Shown here: one piece after another, positions 19,119 through 28,701 of the stretch
How the letters are laid out: every line of letters begins with the position of its first letter
Numbering within the stretch: the first letter of the stretch is position 1
Origin: Stentor roeselii
Lineage: Eukaryota; Ciliophora; Heterotrichea; Heterotrichida; Stentoridae
Length of the DNA: 64,000 nt
Assembly: GCA_006503475.1 (NCBI GenBank)
Contig: RSEH01000017.1
Span: 170,508 to 234,507, forward strand
Direction of reading: 5' to 3'
Made by a program: the position numbers and the translations under genes
Notes under the pieces: generated by a model
Database searches by the model: none
Told to the model about the DNA's origin: nothing
Seen by the model: the letters and a program-made list of their open reading frames with translations, nothing else

Positions 19119-20104
19119 TCTTTTTTTAAATTATTAGAAATGGATTCTGGATTTTACGTGTTTAGGATTATTAAATATCATAGAATTAGTTTAGAGTGAT
19201 TATGGGTGCTTTGGACGGGGGTTCAAGGGGAGGACTGAGAGGAGAAGATAGGGTAATTGAAGAGTTTGAAGAGGGATGAGGATTGTTGATAGAATATCGA
19301 AGCTTGATGCGATTGGAAGGCTGATGAGGGATATTTTTGTCTGAGTGGATGTTGAAGAATAGTAAAATTTGGATTTGATTAGTTTTAGTTTTAACTTCTA
19401 GATGGAGTTAAATGTTTTATGGAATGAATGAGGCGTGATCTTTAATCATTTGGATATTTGTTTGTTTGGTGTTAGAAATGAAGGATTGTCTAGTTAAAAA
19501 ATTTTGGAAATTTAGGAAAAACTATTTGATTCAGTGATTTATGGTTTTGTTTATTAAACTTATTTTTAAGGATTTGTTTAATTTCAAGTATTAAACTTTT
19601 CCTTGAGTTTTTATAAAGAAATATAGACATTATCGTAAATGCACCATATAAGATGTTCGGATTATCGGATTTATGTTAAACTTATAAAAATGTTGAAGAC
19701 TTATAAGGTTTTCTTGAATTTTTTATATTTGATTCTGGTCTTAGAGTTTTAATATGATTTTTTATCATTTTTCATTAGAAATAGACTTGCCAATTGTTTT
19801 ATATAATAAATAAAATATTTATTATTCTAAGAAAACTTTTGAATAGTTAGTAATTTATAGGTTAGTTAAAAATCGGTTTAAATAGATTCAAATAATCTGA
19901 TTATTCATTGTAAGATTAATCATAGATGAAATTTAACGATTAAAATAGAGAAATTTGTTGTAGCTAGTACGGATTATTTATCGATTTCAGTCTAAACTAT
20001 TATGATAATAACAAGATTTATTGAAAAGTACACAAAAATGAATTCCCTAGTATCAAATAAATTTAAGAGATGCTATAATTGATAATAATATCAATTTATT
20101 TACT

Positions 20105-20173
20105 ATCACTAAATGATTTATATACTCATCACTAAATGATTTATATACACATCACTAAATGATTTATATTCAC
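20105..20173. repeat. Three tandem copies of a 23-bp repeat
   Basis: Three consecutive, almost identical units beginning ATCACTAAATGATTTATAT, differing only in the last four bases. The repeat is AT-rich and includes the near-palindrome ATCA..TGAT. Function unknown. Confidence 0.85.
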
Positions 20174-20686
20174 CATCTAAAAAATGATTTCTAAAAGTGG
20201 CTTAGTACTAGAATCTCTTATTAATTCAATAAATCTGTTTATTCAAGATAGTAAAAATACTTTTCAATTATTCTCAACAGATCTACTGAAATTAGAATTC
20301 AGTGGTTTCATAGAAAATGTATTGAATCATGCTAAATTATAATCCAAATAATAAGTTTTATATATCTTTGGAAATATGTAAATTAATAGAAACTTTGTTA
20401 AAGGGAAGCAATTTAGAGGTGGAAACTGCCTTTGTAGAAATTGTATACTTGATATAATATTCTTGTTGAGAAATTAGTTTGATTAAAGGTATCTTATAAT
20501 TACTCAGGTGAAAATTTATTTCAGTAACCACTTCAAAAGAATAGAGACTCCAACTTTAAACCCTGGAATCCTTTTAAAAAATTTATCATTCTTGAAGCAA
20601 ATCAATTGAATATATTTCAAAGAGTATGTTTAAAAATACAAATTTGTTCATAATATTAAAATTATAGTGTAAATTTTTGAAAAAGC

Positions 20687-20760
20687 GACTCCACTGAGAC
20701 TTGAACTCAGACCCCCGAACGCAGTAGCATATCGGCACTCTTCCTTTGAGTTATGGAATC
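20687..20760 (-). repeat. tRNA-like element, copy 1
   Basis: Read on the minus strand, a 7-bp acceptor stem pairs GATTCCA with TGGAGTC. The D arm is ACTC/GAGT with GG in the loop. The T arm is a perfect 5-bp stem around TTCAAGT (B box GTTCAAGTC). The anticodon arm is not canonical: a CCGA/TCGG stem closes a 13-nt loop, and no clear U33-anticodon is readable. I therefore treat it as tRNA-derived rather than as a working tRNA, though an unusual intron-containing tRNA is not excluded. Confidence 0.55.
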
Positions 20761-20910
20761 CATTATATTTATTCATTTTAGTTTTAAGAAGCCTGCTGAA
20801 TGTGTGTGCAATTTCACTATCTTAAAGATATGTGAACTATTATAAAATAGAATTAACTTCAATAATTTGTCTTGTAATTTTGGAAAGTGAGTATATTTAA
20901 AATTTTTTAA

Positions 20911-20984
20911 TCAATTACTGAGACATGAATTCAGATCCTCAACCTGCAGGTTATTGGCACTTTAACTTTTTGAGTTATTAAATC
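20911..20984 (-). repeat. tRNA-like element, copy 2 (degenerate)
   Basis: Same layout as its two neighbours but with many changes: the acceptor stem is eroded (GATTTAA), and the T arm is CTGAATTCATGTCTCAG with a mismatch. Recognisable mainly by position and by the ATCTGA...TCTCAG arm. Likely a decayed copy. Confidence 0.4.
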
Positions 20985-21116
20985 AATGATTATTTAACTC
21001 AAAAGTTTAATATTTTTCACAAGTAATAACAATTGAATACCTTTGTAAGTAATCTTTAAAAATAAATATATGAAATGATTATACTATGGTGAATAATATA
21101 AACAAATGTAAAAAGC

Positions 21117-21190
21117 GACTCCACTGAGACTTGAACTCAGATCCCCGGAATGGATAATTTGGCCCGGTACTCTAATTGAGTTATGGAATC
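21117..21190 (-). repeat. tRNA-like element, copy 3
   Basis: A 7-bp acceptor stem (GATTCCA with TGGAGTC, one T-G pair) and an intact T arm identical to copy 1. The D arm is ACTC/GAGT with a short loop lacking GG. The anticodon arm is CCGG/CCGG around a 15-nt loop. The flanking AAAAAGCGACTCC is shared with copy 1, so the duplicated unit extends beyond the tRNA body. Confidence 0.55.
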
Positions 21191-21768
21191 TATTAGAAAC
21201 TTACTTCACGAAACTAAGTACAAAGTAAATTGCATCCAAGATTTAATGATAATAAGTCAAACTAATAAAACTTCAAAGAGGAAATATTTTAAGCAGAAAC
21301 TCAAGCCAAGACATTCTTTATGATAATCTTCATTTATAGATATCTAAAAGCTTATATCGCATGAATAAACGAGGCAAGTAATGATTATAAAATGCAAAGA
21401 ATAAATAAGCTTATTTATTATATTAAAACTGATCTCTATTCTTATCAATTCCAATAAAATCACACTTTTAAATCAATTTTCATATATAAATCCCTAAAAA
21501 CTCACTAACATTCTAAAATCTCCAAAATTCCTAAAGTTTCTAAAGCAATCCATCATAAAAAATAATTTTCATCATTTCAACTAAAATTTCTTAAAACCCA
21601 AACAAAAAACCTACTTTCAAGAATAACGAAACATTAAAAAATATTAAAAATCCAAAAAAATCTCAATTTTTTCTCAACTAAAAAATCCTCTAAAACCAAA
21701 AAAAAACCTAAAAAAAAATTCACCATCCAAGAATTCTTTCCATTCTTCAAACCACTTGCATAACCAAC

Positions 21769-22263
21769 ATGCGAAATTATTTTTATCCAAGTCCAGGGAG
21801 TAACTTTCACATTCATTCCTGGGAAAGTTGGAACAAGCTAGGCTCTTCACTTCTTAAAAAGTCTTCAACTCCAAAGCATCATTCAAAGAGTCGTCTGAAT
21901 CCAAAGTTTTCCTCAATACAAATTTCAAGTAAAGGCCATTCGAACCCATCAATAACAGTGAAAAAAGCATCAAACTACGTGAAATACAATCGAAAAAAGT
22001 CAGATAGTCATCTGGATATCTTTCAGTCAAGTGATGATAATAAAACAGTCCTTTTGAGAAAGTCTCTTCCTAGGCCTATTCATCTTTTCGAGTCACCAGA
22101 AATCGCGATTCATTTGAGAGGAACAAGAATTCAGTCAAGTCGCCAAAAAACAAACAGAAAACGGCCTGTGAGTTCGAAGACTCTTGGGCGAGCTAGGACT
22201 CAGCAACGTTCATATACGACAGCCAAGCAGATGGACGAACTAGAGACCCCAACTCCTTGGTAA
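21769..22263 (+). CDS. Basic serine-rich protein, unknown function
   Basis: 164 aa, very rich in Ser, Lys, Arg and Pro, with no membrane segment and no recognisable domain; probably largely disordered (for example KSSTPKHHSKSRLNPK and RQKTNRKRPVSSKTLGR). The composition would fit a microtubule-, RNA- or DNA-associated protein, but this is only compositional. The ATG is preceded by a typical C-rich flank though not by a TATAA box. The stop is 10 nt from that of the convergent coiled-coil gene. Confidence 0.55.
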   Translation: MRNYFYPSPGSNFHIHSWESWNKLGSSLLKKSSTPKHHSKSRLNPKFSSIQISSKGHSNPSITVKKASNYVKYNRKKSDSHLDIFQSSDDNKTVLLRKSLPRPIHLFESPEIAIHLRGTRIQSSRQKTNRKRPVSSKTLGRARTQQRSYTTAKQMDELETPTPW

Positions 22264-22273
22264 TTAAATTAAA

Positions 22274-23338
22274 TTAATGCAATTTCGACTCACCTACAAA
22301 CTTCTGCGAAAAGTTCAATTCAAGTTCAGAAGCATTTGAATACATGGGACTAGCCGAGGTGCTAAACGAGCTGCTCAAGACTGAGAACTTTTTACTCATC
22401 TGTCCTTTCAAACCTGCCGCTTTCACCAGAGGCTTCTCATCAACTCCTGAAAGACTCTGCCCACGCCTTGCTAATCTTTTCAAGTACTTTTCATTAAGTC
22501 TCGGAGTTTCAATAACCGTTTTCGCTACTTTCAATTCTTTTTTCAATTGATCAATGAAATCATTTTGTCTCTTACTGATCAAAAATCGTATTTTTAGCTC
22601 TTTTTCTACATCTTGTTTGAAAATTTCGTATTTTTCCTGCACGGACTTGATTTTTATCTCACAAAGGTCTTTAGTGTCAGTGATTTCTTGAATTAAGTCA
22701 CTTTTCGCCTTGGCGAAAAGTAAAAGAGATTCCTGATGAACCTTTTCCAGATCTTTTAAAGCTTCTTCAGCTTTTTCCGCATCTTTTTGGTAGATCGATA
22801 CGAGTTCTTTCATATGTTGAATTTGAATATCAAAGCCAATTCGATGATATTTCATTTCTTCTTTAATTTCTTTAACTTTCTCCTCTTCTGAGTACTTATT
22901 TCCCTTATCCAGTCTCAAATAAGTCACTTTTTGTTCCTGGTCAATTAAAAGTCTTTCAAGTTGACTGATCTTCAAATCTTTCACCTTTAAAAGTCGTTCT
23001 AAAGAAATAAACTCCAATCTTAAAGAACTGATTTGTTCACTATGAAGACTTTTCAATTTTTTTACTTCTTCCTCATGTTTTTTCGTCAAAGCTTTCGTGG
23101 AACTGATAAGTCGAGTCTCAAGCTGCATGTCAGAAGCGATTCGCATTTGTGAAATAATGAGATTCATCTGGTCTCTATAGAAAATGACAGGAACGGTTTC
23201 AACGAAGTCTTTCACTTTTTCTTCTAAGGACCTTTCCTCTGAAGTTTTTAAGACTCCCGGCTTGTCTTGTTGAAGGTCGACTTGTTTTTCGAGGTCTTGC
23301 CAGAATTCGGACTCTGAGTCAGAAAAAACTTTATCCAT
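22274..23338 (-). CDS. Coiled-coil protein, unknown function
   Basis: 354 aa. The acidic N-terminus (DSESEFWQDLEKQVDLQQ) leads to about 220 residues of heptad-rich helix (residues about 70-290; for example LKSLHSEQISSLRLEF and KDLKISQLERLLIDQEQKV). The C-terminal tail of about 60 residues is Ser- and Lys-rich. The layout resembles ciliate or centriole coiled-coil proteins, but I cannot assign a family. It lies 31 nt from the next minus-strand gene, so the two may share transcription. Confidence 0.62.
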   Translation of the reverse strand: MDKVFSDSESEFWQDLEKQVDLQQDKPGVLKTSEERSLEEKVKDFVETVPVIFYRDQMNLIISQMRIASDMQLETRLISSTKALTKKHEEEVKKLKSLHSEQISSLRLEFISLERLLKVKDLKISQLERLLIDQEQKVTYLRLDKGNKYSEEEKVKEIKEEMKYHRIGFDIQIQHMKELVSIYQKDAEKAEEALKDLEKVHQESLLLFAKAKSDLIQEITDTKDLCEIKIKSVQEKYEIFKQDVEKELKIRFLISKRQNDFIDQLKKELKVAKTVIETPRLNEKYLKRLARRGQSLSGVDEKPLVKAAGLKGQMSKKFSVLSSSFSTSASPMYSNASELELNFSQKFVGESKLH

Positions 23339-23369
23339 GAATTTTTATTTAAAGTATTAATATGTTGAT

Positions 23370-24101
23370 TTATTTCAGAGCTGAGCTGTATTTACAAAGG
23401 TTTTCAAGGATTGGACTTAATAGAAAGTTTTTTTTTAGTTTTTTAGAATCGGAAAGTGGAGACTTTTGATGATGTCGAGTTTCAGGGTCTTTGATTTGAT
23501 CGGAAATTTCGAGTTTTGACTTGTTTTTTAGCTTGTTTAAGGAAAGGTTAGAACTTGAGTTTTTGAAGAGGTTTGAAGTGAAAGGTTCTGTTTTTTTGTA
23601 TTTTATTAGCTTTTTTGATGGGGAGAAGAGGAAGTAAGAAGAGGATGGACTGACCGGGATCATTGAAAAAGTACGTTTTTCAGAAGATTTTAGGACTGAT
23701 GATTTTTTTGATTGTCTTTTCAGGTAAGAATCGGACTTTTTGTGGAGATTTAAGACTTTTGGCTGGGAGTCTTCTAGTTGAACTGTTTTTTGAACTATTT
23801 TGGTCTTTTTTGTTATTGTTTTTTGGACTTTTTGAGCAAGGCTTAGATGGTTTTCACATCTTAGAGGACTTAACTTGGGAAAGTGGAAACCTGGATGAAG
23901 GATTGGTTTTAGGTTTTTTGAGTCTTTTGAAAGGATTATGTCTGGAGAGATGCTTTTTGTGATTTTTTTGGAGAGGTTTAGATCTTTTTTGTTTTTGAAC
24001 CAACTTGTGAGTTCGTCTGTGTTGGTTTTGTCTATGCTCATTGTGATACTTTCTTCCTCATTCAATAAACTTTCAATAATCAAATTTTCCTTTTGATTCA
24101 T
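23370..24101 (-). CDS. Lysine/serine-rich protein, unknown function
   Basis: 243 aa dominated by Lys, Ser and Leu, apparently disordered, without a recognised domain. It contains repeated short basic-serine patches (KKSDSYLKRQSKKSSVLKSS, SPSKKLIKYKK) that look like kinase substrate sites. TTATAAATC precedes the ATG. The upstream region holds the RPS7 pseudogene on the opposite strand. A real gene is likely from length and flanks, but the function is unknown. Confidence 0.5.
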   Translation of the reverse strand: MNQKENLIIESLLNEEESITMSIDKTNTDELTSWFKNKKDLNLSKKITKSISPDIILSKDSKNLKPILHPGFHFPKLSPLRCENHLSLAQKVQKTITKKTKIVQKTVQLEDSQPKVLNLHKKSDSYLKRQSKKSSVLKSSEKRTFSMIPVSPSSSYFLFSPSKKLIKYKKTEPFTSNLFKNSSSNLSLNKLKNKSKLEISDQIKDPETRHHQKSPLSDSKKLKKNFLLSPILENLCKYSSALK

Positions 24102-24261
24102 GATTTATAATCTAAATTCTCTAAACTAAAAATCCAACCCTCCCAAATTTTATTCCATTCCCAAACCATCAATCTTTTCCTGTATAATAATTCTAAGCCA
24201 CATATCAGACCCTAGTTAAAAAATCCACAACAAGGCCAAAAATCCCCAGAGTTTGAAAACC

Positions 24262-24758
24262 ATGTCGCCAATATTAAGCGAGATCGAAGCCTCATCATCA
24301 GACCTAAATCCGATTTAAAGAAATCCGAATAACAAGCGCAAATGAATTCGAGTCAAACTACCGAGAAAAATATCTTCAATAATTATTTTCATTCACCACA
24401 AGTCTGAAAATTCTCTTCAAAAGGTTCATCATCGTCTTCAAAATGAACTTTTTAAAAGATTCAGAAAACCAGTTGTTTTATTACTGCAAAGAACAATTTT
24501 AGCTAAGTACTTTAAAAGTAAAGGACTTTGACTTAGGTTCATGAAGATTTTTTAGAGGATTTGGACTTTCTAACTAATGTTTTGGGGAAAAGGGTCAGGG
24601 TCAAGGCTGATAAGAGAAAAGTCTTTAAAGTCATTTAGAATCCTAACTCGAGAGATGAGGTGCAGGAGAAACTTGATATTATTAACCCTGTTTATAGAAA
24701 GCTCATGAATAAAGAAGCCGTTTTTGAATTCCCTCAAAGCCGAGATTTCCTAGTTTAA
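24262..24758 (+). pseudogene. RPS7: Ribosomal protein eS7 (RPS7) pseudogene
   Basis: Pieces of RPS7 appear in order but in different frames: MSPILSEIEASSSDLNP, then (shifted) KEIRITSANEFES, then (shifted) IIIFIHHKSENSLQKVHHR and FRKPVVLLLQRTILAK. After another shift come VHEDFLEDLDFLTNVLGK, RVRVKADKRKVFKVI, a TAG, and NPVYRKLMNKEAVFEFPQ. The animal protein has ELNITAAKEIE, AIIIFVPVPQLKSFQKIQ, HVVFIAQRRILPKP, VHDAILEDLVFPSEIVGKR and GVYKKLTGKDVNFEFPE in the same order. At least three 1-2 nt frameshifts plus in-frame stops rule out 15-nt introns as the cause. The copy cannot make the 40S subunit protein; a functional gene must exist elsewhere. Confidence 0.85.
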
Positions 24759-25215
24759 GTAGATTATTGATGGGTTGATTCAGAAGGTGAAGGGGTTTTG
24801 ATGATTTTTTCAAAATTTTGTGATTGTTGGTAAAGGTTAAGTGATTCTTCTGATAAAGATATCTTGCAACAAGTTTAAATTAAGAGTTTGATTTCATCAA
24901 TTAAACCACAGCAAACATTAAACCTCTTGAAAATTCCCTAAAATTTTAAAACTTCTAAAAATTTCCCTTTTCCATTCAAAAAAACCCAATCAAAAACCCC
25001 ACTTAACAAAACCTAAAATCCCCAACCTCCAAGCCTACCTGAAATCAAACCTCTAAAAGTCCCCATTCCAAAAAATCCCCCAAAGCAAAACCAATTCCAA
25101 CCCATTCCAACCCATTCCAAGCCAATCCCTCTGCCACTTCATCTTCCTTCTCCTTTTCAACATCCTTTAAATATAGACCCAAGATTTAATCCCATTCCCG
25201 ACCACATCCATAAAT
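24759..25215. promoter_or_regulatory. Upstream flank of the USP47-like gene
   Basis: 457 bp. From about 24930 to 25200 the plus strand is very C-rich and nearly free of G, the strongest example in the window of the 5'-flank skew. It includes a 10-bp tandem repeat (25091-25123). CATAAAT abuts the ATG. Confidence 0.5.
25091..25123. repeat. 10-bp tandem repeat (ATTCCAACCC)
   Basis: About three copies of CCAATTCCAA / CCCATTCCAA units inside the C-rich upstream flank of the USP47-like gene. Low-complexity expansion is the simplest explanation. Confidence 0.7.
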
Positions 25216-28200
25216 ATGTTCTCAGAAGAAAAGCGAGTCTATCGCGGACTATCAAACCAAGGAGCGACGTGTTACATGAACAGTCTTCTTCAGTCACTTT
25301 ACATGACTCCCGAGTTCCGAGCACGTATCTACAACTGGATCTACGAGCAAGACAAGCACGGTGACAAGTTCGATTCAATCCCTTATCAGCTTCAGTTGCT
25401 CTTCGGCACGCTTCAAAGCTCAAAAAGTTCCTACGCGGATACCAAAGGCCTCACCAAGAGTTTCGGGTGGAACAGCAAAGACTCTTTCGAACAACATGAT
25501 GTACAAGAGTTCTGCAGAGTTCTCTTTGATGCCATTGAAAAAAGCTTCCAAGGCACTCCTGAGGAAAATATGATTAAAAAGTTATATGAAGGCGAAATGA
25601 TTGACTATGTTCGATGTGAAAACTGCAAAAATGAGTCGAAAAGACAGGACACGTTTTTAGACCTTTCATTGACGGTGAAGAGCAAATTTGATAATATTTA
25701 TAATGAAAGTCTGGAAAAAGCACTTTTTACTTTTATTAAGCCTGAGATGTTAAATGAAGGAAATCAGTACTTCTGTGAAAATTGCAAGTCCAAGCAAGAT
25801 GCGGTAAAGGGACTGAAGTTTAAAAAGCTTCCTTATATTTTAGTTGTGCAGTTGAAGAGGTTTGATTTGGACTACGAGACCTTTCAGAGGATTAAATTGA
25901 ATGATAAGGTCACTTTTCCACTTATTCTTAACGCGAATCCTTTTGTCGGTGAGACAAAACTTGATGAAGGCATGTTTAAAGTAGTCGAGTCTGAAAAAGA
26001 AGAAGAAGTCAAGTTCGACCCCGGCTTTGACTTTAAATTTGAAATGCCTGATGTTGATTCACTTGAGTTGAAAGTCGTTACATATAAAAATGCTGAGTCG
26101 ATTTATGATGATAATGATAAGAAACCGATGAAGAAGGATAAACTTGTCAAGGAAAAAATCATTGCGAAGGAAACTGAACTTAGGAAAGCTAAACAGTTGG
26201 AAGATATTGAGTTGTATAAGAAAGATGGAGAATATGTTTATGAACTCTTTTCTATTATGATTCACTCTGGATCGGCTATGGGAGGACATTACTTTGCTTA
26301 TATTAAGTCGTTTGAGGACTCGAAATGGAGGAATTTTAATGATTCAAGTGTTAAAGAAATAGAGGAAAGTCAGATTAAAAATGTGTTTGGAGGTGAAGCT
26401 ACGGCTGGATGGGGTGGCTACTACTCCACAAATGCCTACCTTCTAATGTACCGAAAGATCCAAAACGAGAACATCCACCACGTAGACGATTCAAAAATCC
26501 CCTTCAACATCGCAGAAGAAATAAAAACCAGCAAAGCAGACGACGAAGAAAAAGACTCTTACAACTCATTCACATTCAAGATTTTCCACGGAAAGAAAGA
26601 CACGACAATCTACATAAAAAAAGACCGAACCTTCAAAGAACTGACTCAAATCGCTATGAAAAAATTCGAGATTCCAGAAGGCGATTCAGAAAACGTTCGT
26701 CTTCGGGGATATATGCAATTTTACGACTTAATGCAAGACATTTACGACGACAACAAAATGATATGCGAATTAGGTTTTTTTAACTACAAGATCCTTGCAG
26801 TAGAAACTCGAAATCCAGGTGAAGAGTGGCCGACATATGACCCAAACGAGATTATTGTAAAGGTAAACTTGTGGAGTGCAGGTATGACTGACAGTTCTCT
26901 AACAATGGATGAAAAAACCGCAAGTCCTAAAAAAATCGGGGTGAATAAAAAAGGGACTATTGCTGATATGCAGAAAGTATTTGAGGAAAAATTAGGAATT
27001 CCTTCAGATAAGCAGAAAATTTATAAAAAGTCTTACACGGGAATGTCGACTTATTGTGAACAGGTTAATTATTCGTTTAACCTTGATAAGGTCTTGTCGA
27101 ATACTGGGATTTATGATGGAAGTACTCTTTATGTTGAGGAAAATGACCCGACACTTGCGAAGTCTAAATGGCAACAGCAGTTTGACATTGAATCAAAAAG
27201 ATGTACTATTAAATTTAACAACCCTAATGATAAACCTAATGAGTACAAATACATCGAATGCAATTATTCAGTAGTCCTCGAATTCGACAGCACTGTTCAA
27301 CACCTTCGAGAGTCAATCGCTAAAAAACTTAACATTCCCAATGATTCTTTTATCATGAAGCGCGGAGGCGCTTCATCTATGGAGCTAAAAGACATGAACT
27401 TGAAACTAATTCAAGCAAATCTCAGTAATTACAGTTTGATTTACATTGAAAATGGAACACCCACTGGACCTAACCAACATCGATACTTGTTTTCTCTCGC
27501 TAGACTCATCAATAGTACAGAAAAAGAATGCGCTTGTTATCAGTTCTTTGAACTCTTCGAACTTCCCGTTGATAACTCGATGAAAGTTTTAGAACTAAAA
27601 GAAACTCTTGTAAAAAAACTGAAAGATATGTACCCAACTCTTGACATCTCTTTAAACAAGCTAAGAATACGTGAAAGGAATTCAGAAAGACTAGCAAAAG
27701 TGATGAATGACCAGGAACAACTCAGTTATTACATCATGTATGACAGAAAAAGTCTTTCATTAGAGATTCTAGAAGAACCTGAAGAGTCAAGTCTTAGTAA
27801 CTCTGATATGGTCGTTATTGTAAAGAGATGGTTTCCAAGCACCTGGCAAATTTCAGAACCAAAGGAAATTATAGTAAAAAAATACTGCACTATTCATGAA
27901 TTCGGAGAAGCTCTCAGTGGAAAATTCGGAATTCAGGTAAAAAATAATTAGCCTCAAAATATCATGGCTGCGAAAATTTCTCAGACTTGGGGATTCAAAA
28001 GAGTTGATTTGAAAATCGAGAGTTTTCACAGAACTTTTGAAAATCACTACGGATTTGGAAGCATGCCTTGGTATGTCAATATTGATGGAGCTTTTTTCTT
28101 GTAAGGGTTAAATAGTGTCAAAGACTCTGAAGAACAAATTCGAGAACTTACTTCAGAAGAGAAGAAAAAGTATGAAAGACATTCGGAAAGTTACTCTATT

Positions 28201-28701
28201 AGTTATAAGTATGAACCACCTAAAGAAAAAGCTGTTAAGATCAATGTGAAAAATGTTAAACAAGCGAATGTTGAAGAGACTGAAGCTAAACCTGTTGAAA
28301 TTAAAACGAATCAGGGAAATATTGAGGATAATAATGAAAAGAATGATAATGGGAAGGTTCAGGTTGAGTTTCAAGGTGTTGAAGTCAAGGGAAAGATAGA
28401 TGTTGAGCAAAAAGCTAGAAAAGATGGATTTGATCATCAAGTTCATGAGGTCTCTGGAAGGGTTGATACTGAAGAAGGTGTTGAAAGCAGTCATGAATCA
28501 AGTCCTATTAAGTTAGAGGTTAGTACTGGACATGATGGAGAAAATGCTAGTGTCGTTGTTCAGGTCATTGAGGAAAGTCAAAATAATGATCTAGATGATA
28601 AGGTGGCTATGGATCTTGATAACACCAGAAGTGAGAAGGATGAACTCAAAGAAGTCACTCATCGAGTTGAAACTTTAGATGTTAATGACAAAAGTGAGTA
28701 G
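25216..28701 (+). CDS. USP47: Ubiquitin-specific protease, USP47-like, three exons
   Basis: Exons 25216-27936, 27952-28100 and 28116-28701 after removal of two 15-nt introns; 1151 aa. The USP domain has the Cys box SNQGATCYMNSLLQSL (Cys19), QQHDVQEF-like block EQHDVQEFCRVLFDAIE, two CxxC pairs of the zinc ribbon (CENCKNES, CENCKSK), YILVVQLKRFDLDY, and the His box SGSAMGGHYFAYIKSF (His358) with STNAYLLMYR. IPYQLQLLF and SFGWNS match USP47 closely. A long region of ubiquitin-like folds follows, as in USP47/USP7. The last exon is a Glu/Lys/Val-rich, probably disordered tail. It removes ubiquitin from substrates; in animals USP47 stabilises DNA polymerase beta, among others. All core catalytic residues are present. 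Confidence 0.9.
27937..27951 (+). other. 15-nt intron 1 of the USP47-like gene
   Basis: GTAAAAAATAATTAG. Removal joins GGA ATT CAG to CCT CAA AAT. Retention would stop translation at KNN. A at position 10. Confidence 0.85.
28101..28115 (+). other. 15-nt intron 2 of the USP47-like gene
   Basis: GTAAGGGTTAAATAG. Retention gives TTG TAA (stop). Removal joins TT to TGTC and opens a frame of another 195 codons. A at position 10. Confidence 0.85.

Larger units (their letters stand above)
19119..21768. other. 2.6-kb AT-rich spacer
   Basis: No protein gene seen. The first 200 bp are G-rich on the plus strand, matching the 5' flank of the minus-strand methyltransferase gene. It contains a 23-bp tandem repeat (20105-20173) and three tRNA-like elements (20687-21190), described separately. 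The last 300 bp before 21769 are C-rich and G-poor on the plus strand. Confidence 0.6.

Noticed and set aside
20105-20173. CRISPR array.
   Set aside because: Units are directly adjacent without spacers, and the genome is eukaryotic.
20687-21190. Functional tRNA genes.
   Set aside because: The anticodon loops are 13-15 nt and lack a readable U33-anticodon; one copy has a ruined acceptor stem. Kept as tRNA-like repeats.
24262-24758. RPS7 breaks explained by 15-16 nt introns.
   Set aside because: The conserved protein fragments abut with only 1-2 nt shifts and no GT-AG segment of suitable length lies between them.
26059-26289. Minus-strand ORF inside USP47.
   Set aside because: Shadow frame of a catalytic-domain region with strong homology on the other strand.
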